Shown piece by piece: positions 1 through 7,377 of a stretch of DNA of 64,000 bases. The first letter of the stretch is position 1, and the number at the start of each line of letters is the position of its first letter. Source of the DNA: Tenuifilum sp. 4138str (GTDB lineage Bacteria > Bacteroidota > Bacteroidia > Bacteroidales > Tenuifilaceae); NCBI RefSeq assembly GCF_041102575.1, contig NZ_JBGCUE010000004.1:62001-126000 (forward strand), in the 5' to 3' direction. The notes below the pieces were generated by a model. It did no database searches, had not been told where the DNA came from, and saw nothing but the letters and a program-made list of their open reading frames with translations. The position numbers and the translations under genes are program-made.

Positions 1-690
1 ATTCTCAGCAAACACATCCGATTTGCTGATGAGGTTCATAATGGTGGACTTACCCACGTTGGTGTAGCCAACCAGCGCAACACGAACCACGCTCCCTCGA
101 CTCTTACGTTGTGTAGCCATCTGGCGGTCAATCTTGCTGAGTTCCTCCTTTAGCTTGGCTATTCGGTCGCGAATAATACGGCGGTCGGTTTCAATTTCAC
201 GCTCGCCAGGGCCTCGTAGCCCAATACCTCCGCGCTGACGCTCAAGGTGAGTCCACATTCGTTTTAGGCGGGGAAGCAAGAATTGGTACTGTGCCAGCTC
301 AACCTGGGTTTTGGCGTAAGCCGTTTTTGCCCGTTGGGCAAACACATCGAGTATTAGGTTGGTTCGATCCAGCACCTTGCGTTTAAATTCGTGCTCAAGG
401 TTACGGAGTTGGGTAGGAGAGAGCTCATCGTCGAAAATTACCATGTCCACATCGTTATCATCAATATAAGCAGCAATCTCCTGAACTTTACCGCTACCAA
501 TGAATGTGCGTGGGTTGGGTTCATCTATCTTCTGTATAAACCTTTTTAGGGTTATGGCCCCTGCTGTTTCCGTTAGGAATTCCAGCTCATCGAGGTAATC
601 GGTTATCTCCTGCTCTTTCTGAAAAGGGAGCAAAACACCAACCAGTACTGCTTTTTCCTGTTTTTTTGCTGTCGAAATTGGGTTTATCAT
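1..690 (-). CDS. hflX: GTPase HflX, 5' portion (runs off the left edge)
   Basis: The reverse strand reads from an ATG at 690 as an open frame of 230 codons to the window edge. It has the HflX N-terminal region (residues about 10-180, with a PRTFIGSGK stretch and a long helical segment ending in the glycine-rich GGIGLRGPGE) and then the Walker A motif GYTNVGKST near the edge. HflX is a ribosome-associated GTPase that splits stalled 70S ribosomes. The switch regions and the NKxD motif lie outside the window. It lies downstream of the tonB pair but behind a strong terminator (707-730), so it probably has its own promoter. The identification is secure from the combination of glycine-rich domain and P-loop. 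Confidence 0.93.
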   Translation of the reverse strand, partial: MINPISTAKKQEKAVLVGVLLPFQKEQEITDYLDELEFLTETAGAITLKRFIQKIDEPNPRTFIGSGKVQEIAAYIDDNDVDMVIFDDELSPTQLRNLEHEFKRKVLDRTNLILDVFAQRAKTAYAKTQVELAQYQFLLPRLKRMWTHLERQRGGIGLRGPGEREIETDRRIIRDRIAKLKEELSKIDRQMATQRKSRGSVVRVALVGYTNVGKSTIMNLISKSDVFAEN

Positions 691-706
691 TTGGCTGTAT
701 CAATAA

Positions 707-735
707 AAAACCCTGAATAATCAGGGTTTTCTTTA
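707..735 (-). terminator. Intrinsic terminator after the downstream tonB gene
   Basis: A perfect 10-bp stem AAAACCCTGA / TCAGGGTTTT with an ATAA loop (707-730) lies between the stop of the 226-residue TonB gene and hflX. Both arms are A/T-flanked, so it could work in either direction, but only the minus-strand genes use it here. Confidence 0.85.
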
Positions 736-757
736 ACGATTATATCAAAGTAAAGGT

Positions 758-1438
758 TTAATTATTGAGCACAAATTTAATAGGAATTACGAATTTAACC
801 CTAACCTTTACACCATTATTGATTCCTGGCTCCCAGCGGGGCGAACTCGAAACAACCCTTATGGCCTCCCGTTCAAGGCTTTTATCTATTTTGTTTAATA
901 CCTTAACGTTTGTTACTCTGCCATCGCGCTCAACTACAAATTCAACATAGGCAACTCCTATTACCCCATTGTCAATTGCTTCTTGTGGGTAACGGATATT
1001 TGGAATAACGTATGTGTTACGGAAATGGTTGGCATCGCCCTTATCAAAGGTTGGCATCACCTCAACACGTTCAAAGGGTTCATCAACTTCTTTTTCCTCA
1101 ATCCGAATAACTGGAGGAACATAAGCATCCTTGGGTTCCTCAAAAATATCGGTATTATAGTTTGGCTCTACATTGTTATCTACCACAATAATTTTTTCGG
1201 AGATTACTACTTTGGGCGGGTCTGGTTTTACCATCTCCTTAGGGTCAGTGGTGATAGGCGGTAACTCAATAGTGCCATTATTGTTACCAAGCTCAGCAAT
1301 CAGGCTAGTATTGATACCAGCAGGACTTTTCCATTCAAAGGCCAGGATAGCAAGTAGGATCGATACTGTTAATCCTACCTCAAAGAAGAGGATACGCTTG
1401 CTTTCCAGGTCGGCTTTTTTCGATTTTTTTGCTTCCAT
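758..1438 (-). CDS. Energy transducer TonB (paralogue 2)
   Basis: This 226-residue protein has a short basic cytoplasmic start rich in Lys and Asp, one membrane segment (about residues 17-36), a proline/acidic periplasmic spacer, and a C-terminal TonB domain (about 140-226) with the core YPQEAIDNGVIGVAYVEF and the final VKFVIPIKFVL strand. TonB proteins carry proton-motive energy from ExbB/ExbD to outer-membrane receptors. It is 40-50% similar by eye to the next gene upstream (1558-2244), and the two look like a tandem duplication. No exbB or exbD is nearby. The start was chosen because it directly precedes the KKSKKADLESK stretch shared with the paralogue. Confidence 0.9.
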   Translation of the reverse strand: MEAKKSKKADLESKRILFFEVGLTVSILLAILAFEWKSPAGINTSLIAELGNNNGTIELPPITTDPKEMVKPDPPKVVISEKIIVVDNNVEPNYNTDIFEEPKDAYVPPVIRIEEKEVDEPFERVEVMPTFDKGDANHFRNTYVIPNIRYPQEAIDNGVIGVAYVEFVVERDGRVTNVKVLNKIDKSLEREAIRVVSSSPRWEPGINNGVKVRVKFVIPIKFVLNN

Positions 1439-1511
1439 AACTTTTTATGTTAAAGGGTTTCTAGTAATAAAACGATAATCATACCCCTTTCATTGTGTAT
1501 AATAAAAAAAT

Positions 1512-1532
1512 AACCCCGCAAAAAGCGGGGTT
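1512..1532 (-). terminator. Intrinsic terminator between the two tonB genes
   Basis: The stem AACCCCGC / GCGGGGTT with an AAAAA loop is followed on the minus strand by an A/T-rich run containing TTATTTTTTTATT. It separates the two tonB paralogues, so they are probably not simply co-transcribed. Confidence 0.8.
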
Positions 1533-1557
1533 TAGTATTCTAATCTTATTTAATAAA

Positions 1558-2244
1558 CTACTGAAGCACAAAGATAATTGGAATGGTAAACTGAACGCGA
1601 ACGGCTTTACCGCGTTGTGAACCAGGTTTCCAAATAGGTGACGATGAAACCACGCGTATAGCCTCTTTATCGAGAGAGGGGTCAACACCACGCATAACCT
1701 TAACGTTGGTAACCTTTCCGTTAGGTTCAACTACAAAGTTGATAATTACGCGACCCTGAATACCGTTTTCAGCAGCTACATCGGGATACTTGAGGTTTTT
1801 CTGTACCCAAACGCGGAAGTTATTGATATCGCCACCCTGGAACGAGGGCATATCCTCTACAATAACGAATGGAGTGTACTCTTCCTCTTCCTCTTCTTCA
1901 TCCTTGAACGCCATAATTGTAACAGCCTTGTCCTCGGAGAATTCGCTATCAAAGATGTCGGTATTGTCGTCGATATTAACGTTATCCTCAACTACCTTGA
2001 TAACGTCAGAAACGGTAATCTGCTTGGGTGGTTCAGGGGGTTTAACCTCATCGCGGTTGGTAATAGGAATAATTTCCTGCTCAACCTTTACTTCTGTGGT
2101 TTGGGCAAGGTCAACGTTTACGGTGTCGGTGGTTGTCCATTCAAAGGCCAGCAAAACAATACCCAGCGATAAAGCAAGTCCTATCTCAAAGAATAGGAGT
2201 TTCTTGTTTTGCAGGTCAGCCTTGGGATTTTTCTTTAGTTCCAT
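1558..2244 (-). CDS. Energy transducer TonB (paralogue 1)
   Basis: This 228-residue protein has the same plan as its neighbour: a charged N-terminus with the KKNPKADLQNKK stretch, one membrane helix (about 17-36), a spacer with PPEPPK and a run of six Glu residues (about 119-124), and a C-terminal TonB domain (about 145-228) with YPDVAAENGIQGRVIINFVV. The poly-Glu run comes from a GAG/GAA-rich tract near 1885-1905. The gene starts 181 bp from tRNA-Ala and is transcribed divergently from it. Confidence 0.9.
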   Translation of the reverse strand: MELKKNPKADLQNKKLLFFEIGLALSLGIVLLAFEWTTTDTVNVDLAQTTEVKVEQEIIPITNRDEVKPPEPPKQITVSDVIKVVEDNVNIDDNTDIFDSEFSEDKAVTIMAFKDEEEEEEEYTPFVIVEDMPSFQGGDINNFRVWVQKNLKYPDVAAENGIQGRVIINFVVEPNGKVTNVKVMRGVDPSLDKEAIRVVSSSPIWKPGSQRGKAVRVQFTIPIIFVLQ

Positions 2245-2379
2245 ATTTTTGCGTATTTGGCTCTTGGTATAACGGTTAATTTCCTAATTTATTTTGAGCT
2301 ACAAAGCAATAAAAATTTTATTTATCTTCCAATGATTATACGTAGTTTTTTAAATCATGTTAAAAAAAATTGCGTGAAA

Positions 2380-2411
2380 TTGGCAGTATAATTAAAAAGT
2401 TTTTATTTTTG
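2380..2411 (+). promoter_or_regulatory. Promoter of tRNA-Ala
   Basis: TTG at 2380-2382, a 21-nt spacer and TATTTTTG at 2404-2411 match the Bacteroidota sigma-ABfr pattern (TTTG-N19/21-TAnnTTTG). The expected start is about 7 nt further on, just before the mature tRNA 5' end at 2426. Confidence 0.7.
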
Positions 2412-2425
2412 CAGCGTTATTTCAT

Positions 2426-2499
<74 letters not shown>

Positions 2500-3366
2500 C
2501 GGCTGAAAGGGATACGCAGGTAAGCGTGTTCCTTTTTTATTTTTCACCCCGCCTCAGTTGGCCAGAGCGTCCCGCAGGAAGCGGGAAGGTCAGGGGTTCG
2601 ACTCCCCTTACCTCCACGGCTGAAAGGGATACGCAGGGAAGCGTGTTCCTTTTTTATTTTTCACCCCGCCTCAGTTGGCCAGAGCGTCCCGCAGGAAGCG
2701 GGAAGGTCAGGGGTTCGACTCCCCTTACCTCCACGGCTGAGAGGGATACGCAGGTAAGCGTGTTCCTTTTTTTATTTTCCACCCGTCTCAGTTGGCCAGA
2801 GCGTCCCGCAGGAAGCGGAGGGATACGCAGGTAAGCGTGTTCCTTTTTTTATTTTCCACCCGTCTCAGTTGGCCAGAGCGTCCCGCAGGAAGCGGGAAGG
2901 TCAGGGGTTCGACTCCCCTTACCTCCACGGCTGAGAGGGATACGCAGGTAAGCGTGTTCCTTTTTTTATTTTCCACCCGTCTCAGTTGGCCAGAGCGTCC
3001 CGCAGGAAGCGGGAAGGTCAGGGGTTCGACTCCCCTTACCTCCACGGTTAAAGGGATACGCAGGGAAGCGTGTTCCTTTTTTATTTTCCACCCCGCCTCA
3101 GTTGGCCAGAGCATCCCGCAGGAAGCGGGAAGGTCAGGGGTTCGACTCCCCTTACCTCCACGGCTGAAAGGGATACGCAGGTAAGCGTGTTCCTTTTTTT
3201 ATTTTCCACCCGTCTCAGTTGGCCAGAGCGTCCCGCAGGAAGCGGGAAGGTCAGGGGTTCGACTCCCCTTACCTCCACGGTTAAAGGGATACGCAGGGAA
3301 GCGTGTTCCTTTTTTATTTTCCACCCCGCCTCAGTTGGCCAGAGCGTCCCGCAGGTAGCGGGAAGG
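2500..3366 (+). repeat. Tandem array of tRNA-Ala-derived pseudo-tRNA plus terminator units (period about 117 bp)
   Basis: Units start at 2500, 2617, 2734, about 2817, 2928, 3045, 3161 and 3278. Full units are 116-117 bp; the third lacks its last about 35 bp (T-arm half), and the eighth stops at 3366. Each full unit has a GGGATACGC / GCGTGTTCC hairpin with a T-run, then a D-arm (CTCAGTTGGCCAGAGCG), an altered anticodon-arm hairpin (TCCCGCAGGAAGCGGGA), an intact T-arm and the 3' acceptor strand TACCTCCA. The 5' acceptor strand is absent and CACCC(C)G replaces it. There are six T-arm copies beyond the real tRNA. The plan recalls the repeats after E. coli tyrT, which also carry the tRNA 3' end. 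Confidence 0.93.
2509..2538 (+). terminator. Intrinsic terminator of tRNA-Ala, copied in every array unit
   Basis: A 9-bp stem (2509-2517 with 2524-2532, two G-U pairs) with a hexanucleotide loop AGGTAA is followed by TTTTTT at 2533-2538. Close copies lie in all later units, with the loop as AGGTAA or AGGGAA. The first copy should end most tRNA transcripts. Confidence 0.8.
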
Positions 3367-3464
3367 TTGTTAAAGTTGATGGTTGATGGTTGATGGTATA
3401 TGAGATTACCTAAAATCATGAATCTGAAATCAATGTCGTTTAGTTAACAAAAATATTCATGCCT

Positions 3465-3552
3465 GTCATCCTGAGCGGCCTGTCCCGCCCTAGCGGGGAG
3501 CGAAGGATCTCTAATCGACCCATTGAGATGTTTCGCTTGCGCTCAACATGAC
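3465..3552. repeat. Dispersed palindromic module (GTCATCCTGAGC type)
   Basis: The ends GTCATCCTGAGC and GCTCAACATGAC are imperfect inverted repeats around a GCGAAGGATCTC core and an inner TCCCGC-CCTA-GCGGGG hairpin. Related modules lie near 3995-4165, 8798-8960 and 47797-48013. Confidence 0.7.
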
Positions 3553-3719
3553 AATAGTTTCACGAACAACGAACAACGCTTCCAGCCCTGTAGGGGCGCA
3601 ATATTTGTAACACCCTGATTATTCCTACATGTATAGCGATGCACGCAATGCATTTTCCAAAGAGCAAAGGTGAAGCTTTGCATCGCAACAGAAAAATCAT
3701 TACAAAGAATTATTTACAT

Positions 3720-3749
3720 GTTCTTTCTTGTCTTGATACAAGAAAGAAC
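3720..3749. repeat. Perfect 12-bp inverted repeat
   Basis: GTTCTTTCTTGT (3720-3731) pairs exactly with ACAAGAAAGAAC (3738-3749) around a 6-nt loop. It lacks a T-run, so it is more likely a structural part of the element than a terminator. Confidence 0.75.
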
Positions 3750-3767
3750 CAAAGAAAATCAAGGCTG

Positions 3768-3908
3768 AAAAGCCCGACCCGATGGGTACCCCGCGGGTGG
3801 AACTGCCGCACGATACAATTCACCACACCTTTGGCGTGACTCATTTGGTATCGCTTACTAAGCCCACCGCCACGTTCCACCCCCGACCCATTGCCGGGTC
3901 AGGCTTTT
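3768..3908. repeat. Long nested palindrome (141 nt)
   Basis: The outer arms AAAAGCCCGACCC (3768-3780) and GGGTCAGGCTTTT (3896-3908) pair with one mismatch. Inside them GGGTGGAAC (3795-3803) pairs with GTTCCACCC (3874-3882), and CGATAC (3811-3816) pairs with GTATCG (3848-3853). The whole could fold as one long, bulged hairpin. Confidence 0.7.
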
Positions 3909-4232
3909 ATGCCACTGCTAATGGCATTCCTGTTGGTTGAGGAATTTCATTAATAGAGGGAATGAAAGTATAAAGCGATGCTTCGGCTAGCTCAGCATGA
4001 CAAGGGAGCAGAAAGGAAGATAGGGTTTTTGTCATCCCGAGCAAAGTCGAGGGATCTCTTCAAAGGATTGAAGAGAAAAGAGCAATGAGATGCTTCGGCG
4101 AAGTCTATATCCCTATAAATCGGGACTCAGAACGACAGAGTAATGTTTCGCTTGCGCGCAACATGTCAAATAACCTTAACTAAACGACATTGAATCTGAA
4201 ATCATAAATCTTAAATCTGAAATTTGAAATTT

Positions 4233-4601
4233 TTATCCTTTATCCTTTATCTTCACCCTTCCCCCAACCCCATAACCAATTATTACTCCAATTATGTTCG
4301 ATATTAAATCGTAGGTATTAAATGTTCTATGGGGGATATATAGTTGCCAAACTTCAGCCAGCGCTGATGCCACTAATAGTAAAATAAGAACGCCAATACT
4401 AGAGGTTTTAATTCCCACTATTTTTAGTGAAATTACAAGTAGAACAAATAGCACAACGTGAACCAGATAGTCGGTATGAATAGTAATCCCAAGGCACTTA
4501 AATTTGGGAAAGTTGATAGGCAGCAGAGTGGGAATAACCAGTATTGCCGTTACCCAAAGGGCTAATGTAAGAAAAAGTATAGTAAAACGACGCAAACGCA
4601 T
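4233..4601 (-). CDS. VanZ-like family membrane protein
   Basis: This 122-residue protein has about four membrane helices: residues 8-27, 45-62, 66-84 (containing the acidic AEVWQ) and a last one around 100-115 after NTYDLISNIIG. The D...N..G pattern near the fourth helix and the size match VanZ-like proteins, whose function is mostly unknown; the founder contributes to teicoplanin resistance. There is no glycopeptide-resistance context here. A TAAATTTG-type -7 box (4625-4632 read on the minus strand) lies 24 bp upstream. Confidence 0.75.
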   Translation of the reverse strand: MRLRRFTILFLTLALWVTAILVIPTLLPINFPKFKCLGITIHTDYLVHVVLFVLLVISLKIVGIKTSSIGVLILLLVASALAEVWQLYIPHRTFNTYDLISNIIGVIIGYGVGGRVKIKDKG

Positions 4602-4740
4602 ATTTGATTTGTGTATTAAGAAACCAAATTTACATAAATATTGGTTAATGCCCCCTCTAAAATTTTAGCCTACAAAAAATTTCAAAATGAATCTTTCAGT
4701 TATCAATTTTGCTAACTTTACGGAAGGAAAACCAAAAGGT

Positions 4741-5757
4741 ATGAAAAGATTAATATCGGTAGTAATCATAGTATTATCCGCAACAGTAGTTGCCTATTCA
4801 CAGCATGGGTTACAGCCAACCATAGCGGCTATGCGCTGGGGTGCCGACTACAAGCTCCATGTAAAGCTTGCTAACGACTCCGATTATGTGGTTGATGTTC
4901 GTGGTCTTTACCACACTGGCAAGGATCTTTTCATTGACACTACCGATAACTCAGCCACCTACTATCCTGTTACCCTCGATAAGGAATTTGTTGATTACAT
5001 CAAAAGCAAGAGAATATACAACGATGAAACCAGGGCTGACAGTTCGACCCAACCCAGTTACAAAACGTTGTGGTCTGCACTTCATGGGAATTTAGGAGGT
5101 GGTTACATCCATTTTATCAACTGCATGGTTTATGCTCTGGAGTCACAAAACCTCAGGCTAACTGACCCCATTCTGATGCGTCCGGCAACTAAGTGGAAAC
5201 CTAAACCCATGACCCAATCGTACAAGCGTACCCGGAAATGGACATATTTCTACCCAAACACCCAACCCCTGGCACACAAGGAGTATAAAATCCGTAAGAG
5301 AGAGGGCGATTTGAAAGACCTGCAGGGCGTACCCCAACCCTTTATCGATTTATTCCTTTCAACAAACCAATCCGATTACGACAATATGGTTGCCAACCGC
5401 CGGATGCGGGAGGTTGCTCAAATCGATCTGGTAAAACTCTTACTCGGAGCCAAGTACCTGGGTGAAGACCAAATAAGGTATATCAGCTCTCGTGTTTTGA
5501 TAGCAGTGCTTAAGTATAATGTGAACACCATGCCCTCCGTAATCATCTTCGACGATTACAATGCCGCCGTGGCGCTCTCGCTGGGTGTTGATGGGTATAA
5601 GATTGAAAAAATTGTTTACTCCGATGGCGAGGTGGTTTCAGGCTATGAACTTGAAGGCCGCACAGAACTAATCGAAGCACTTATCAAACGGATAAACGAG
5701 GCCAACGAACGCGTTTTCCGCAAGAAATTGCAACTTTACTACCAGAGGAAGAAATAG
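4741..5757 (+). CDS. Secreted protein of unknown function
   Basis: I do not recognise this family. The frame is open from 4687, but the Met at 4741 starts a clear signal peptide (MKRLISVVIIVLSATVVAYSQ), so that start is preferred (338 residues). The mature part begins HGLQPTIAAMRWGADYKLHV and is mixed alpha/beta, with a Lys/Arg-rich middle (KWKPKPMTQSYKRTRKW) and a helical, charged C-terminus ending in KKLQLYYQRKK. It has no lipobox, repeats or T9SS C-terminal domain. It is probably periplasmic. It stands alone between the VanZ-like gene and the repeat-rich spacer before rlmD. Confidence 0.75.
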   Translation: MKRLISVVIIVLSATVVAYSQHGLQPTIAAMRWGADYKLHVKLANDSDYVVDVRGLYHTGKDLFIDTTDNSATYYPVTLDKEFVDYIKSKRIYNDETRADSSTQPSYKTLWSALHGNLGGGYIHFINCMVYALESQNLRLTDPILMRPATKWKPKPMTQSYKRTRKWTYFYPNTQPLAHKEYKIRKREGDLKDLQGVPQPFIDLFLSTNQSDYDNMVANRRMREVAQIDLVKLLLGAKYLGEDQIRYISSRVLIAVLKYNVNTMPSVIIFDDYNAAVALSLGVDGYKIEKIVYSDGEVVSGYELEGRTELIEALIKRINEANERVFRKKLQLYYQRKK

Positions 5758-5789
5758 CGCCCATGAGTAAGGCGTGTTTCGTTTTTAGT

Positions 5790-5911
5790 GTTTGGTGTTC
5801 AAGGTAAGGATAAAGGATAAAAATTTTAAATTTCAGATTTCAAATTTCAGATTTAAGATTATAGGTGGTTCCTATACCATCAACCATCAACTATCAACCA
5901 ACAACTTGCAA
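5790..5911. repeat. Low-complexity spacer strings
   Basis: The spacer holds AAGGATAAAGGATAAAAATT, several AAATTTCAGATTT units, and a run of CATCAACCATCAACTATCAACC type. The same strings recur at 3367-3430, 4193-4245, 8373-8515 and 8975-9010. Confidence 0.7.
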
Positions 5912-7312
5912 TTAGCGCTTCTCCAGAAGCACCACATTCTCCACGTGGTGGGTTTGAGGGAACATATCAACAGGTTGAATACGGGATACCTTGTAAATGT
6001 CAGACATTAGGGCAATATCACGCGCCTGGGTGGCTGGGTTGCAGCTAACATAAACAATACGAACTGGCTGAACAGCCACCAGCGCTTTAGCCACATCAGG
6101 GTGGATTCCTGCACGGGGTGGATCAAGTATTACCACATCGGGTTTGCCATGCTCGTCCATGAATTTATCGCTAAGCAAATCTTTTATATCGCCGGCAAAG
6201 AAAATTGTGTTTGTAATTCCATTTAGCTTCGAGTTGATTCGGGCATCATCAATAGCTTCAGGCACATACTCTATACCCACAACCTTTTTGGCATTCCTGG
6301 CCACAAAGTTGGCAATAGTACCTGTACCTGTGTACAAATCGTAAACCAGTTCACTACCTGAAAGTTGAGCAAAGCTGCGGGCAACCCTGTATAGCGCTAG
6401 TGCCTGCTCCGAGTTGGTTTGATAGAACGATTTAGGTCCAACCCTGAACTTTAAATCCTCCATCACCTCTGTAATATGATCCTTACCCGCAAAGAGTTTA
6501 ACCTCCAAATCGCTTATGGTTTCGTTTAGCTTGCTATTTTCAACGTACATCAGCGAGGTAATTTGAGGGAAACTGATACGCATGTACTCCAGCAATTCCT
6601 GAACCTCATTATTGTATCGGGTTACCGATAGGATTGCCATTACCTCACCTGTGCTTGCTGTGCGAATAATCAGATTCCTCAGTAACCCTTGTTTGGTGTA
6701 AAGGTTAAGGAAAGGAATTCCATGCTTGATAGCATAATTCCTAACGGCCAGCCTGATTGAGTTGGATGGTTCGGGTTGAAGGTAACAGTTGCTTACATCA
6801 AAAACCTTGTCGAACCTACCAGGAATATGGTATCCCAGTGCAGGAACCCTTTCTATCTCGCCAGCCTGCTCAATTTCCTCGCGAGTCAACCAACGGCTAT
6901 CGGAAAAAGTGAATTCCAGCTTATTACGGTAGTGGGTAATATTTTTTGATCCAATTATTGGCAATATAGCTGGTAATTCAAGTTTCCCAATGCGTTTTAG
7001 CTGGTCGGTTACCTGTTTCTGCTTAAATTTTAGCTGTTCCTCATAGGGTAGGTTTTGCCATTTGCAACCACCGCAAAGGCCAAAATGAGAACAAAAGGGT
7101 TCAATACGGTTAGGTGAATGCTTGTGCCACTTAACCACGTGCCCTTCCATGAAGTTTTTTCGGTTGTTGGTAACCTGTATGTCAACCACATCGCCGGGTA
7201 CGGCAAAAGGCACAAAAACAACTTTGTTATCGGCTTTTCCAATGGCTTTCCCTTCGGCAGCAATATCCTCAATCAGGATTTGCTCAAGCAGAGGCTTACT
7301 TCTTCGTCCCAC
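5912..7312 (-). CDS. rlmD: 23S rRNA (uracil-C5)-methyltransferase, RlmD family
   Basis: This 466-residue TrmA/RlmC/RlmD-type enzyme methylates a uracil C5 in RNA using SAM. An N-terminal TRAM domain (about 5-65) is followed by the iron-sulfur cysteines C74, C80 and C83, the same spacing as E. coli RlmD, with a fourth candidate in VFDVSNCYL. The SAM site is YDLYTGTGTIANF, then VVILDPPRAGIH, and the catalytic cysteine lies in SCNPATQARD near the end. U1939 specificity is inferred, since Bacteroidota carry several paralogues. It is divergent from the 7378 gene, with a TACCTTTG -7 box at 7360-7367. Confidence 0.9.
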   Translation of the reverse strand: MGRRSKPLLEQILIEDIAAEGKAIGKADNKVVFVPFAVPGDVVDIQVTNNRKNFMEGHVVKWHKHSPNRIEPFCSHFGLCGGCKWQNLPYEEQLKFKQKQVTDQLKRIGKLELPAILPIIGSKNITHYRNKLEFTFSDSRWLTREEIEQAGEIERVPALGYHIPGRFDKVFDVSNCYLQPEPSNSIRLAVRNYAIKHGIPFLNLYTKQGLLRNLIIRTASTGEVMAILSVTRYNNEVQELLEYMRISFPQITSLMYVENSKLNETISDLEVKLFAGKDHITEVMEDLKFRVGPKSFYQTNSEQALALYRVARSFAQLSGSELVYDLYTGTGTIANFVARNAKKVVGIEYVPEAIDDARINSKLNGITNTIFFAGDIKDLLSDKFMDEHGKPDVVILDPPRAGIHPDVAKALVAVQPVRIVYVSCNPATQARDIALMSDIYKVSRIQPVDMFPQTHHVENVVLLEKR

Positions 7313-7324
7313 GATTATTTTAAG

Positions 7325-7332
7325 TAAATTTG
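7325..7332 (+). promoter_or_regulatory. Candidate -7 box for the YdjM-type gene
   Basis: TAAATTTG fits TAnnTTTG and lies 45 bp before the ATG at 7378. No convincing TTTG is found at the expected -33 position. Confidence 0.4.
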
Positions 7333-7359
7333 AACTTTATGAAGCATCGTATTGTTTTG

Positions 7360-7367
7360 CAAAGGTA
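7360..7367 (-). promoter_or_regulatory. Candidate -7 box for rlmD
   Basis: Read on the minus strand the site is TACCTTTG, a full match to TAnnTTTG, 48 bp before the rlmD start. The -33 element is not clear. Confidence 0.45.
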
Positions 7368-7377
7368 GCTAAATTGT

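Larger units (their letters stand above)
3431..4192. mobile_element. Non-coding TIR element with target-site duplication (MITE-like)
   Basis: The 17-bp sequence CAATGTCGTTTAGTTAA at 3431-3447 recurs as its exact reverse complement at 4176-4192. Immediately outside, AATCTGAAAT is repeated directly at 3421-3430 and 4193-4202, a perfect 10-bp duplication. Inside are two GTCATCC...GATGAC-type palindromic modules (3465-3552 and about 3995-4165), a 12-bp hairpin (3720-3749) and a long palindrome (3768-3908). No credible gene is present. A shorter relative with matching ends lies at 47760-48037. It appears to be a non-autonomous transposable element. The host site is itself a repetitive A/T string, so the duplication is strong but not absolute proof. 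Confidence 0.75.

Noticed and set aside
2500-3366. Additional tRNA genes in the array
   Set aside because: The units lack a 5' acceptor strand and a normal anticodon loop (A at position 33), so they cannot be functional tRNAs.
2500-3366. CRISPR array
   Set aside because: The units are near-identical over their full 117 bp with no variable spacers, and no cas genes are present.
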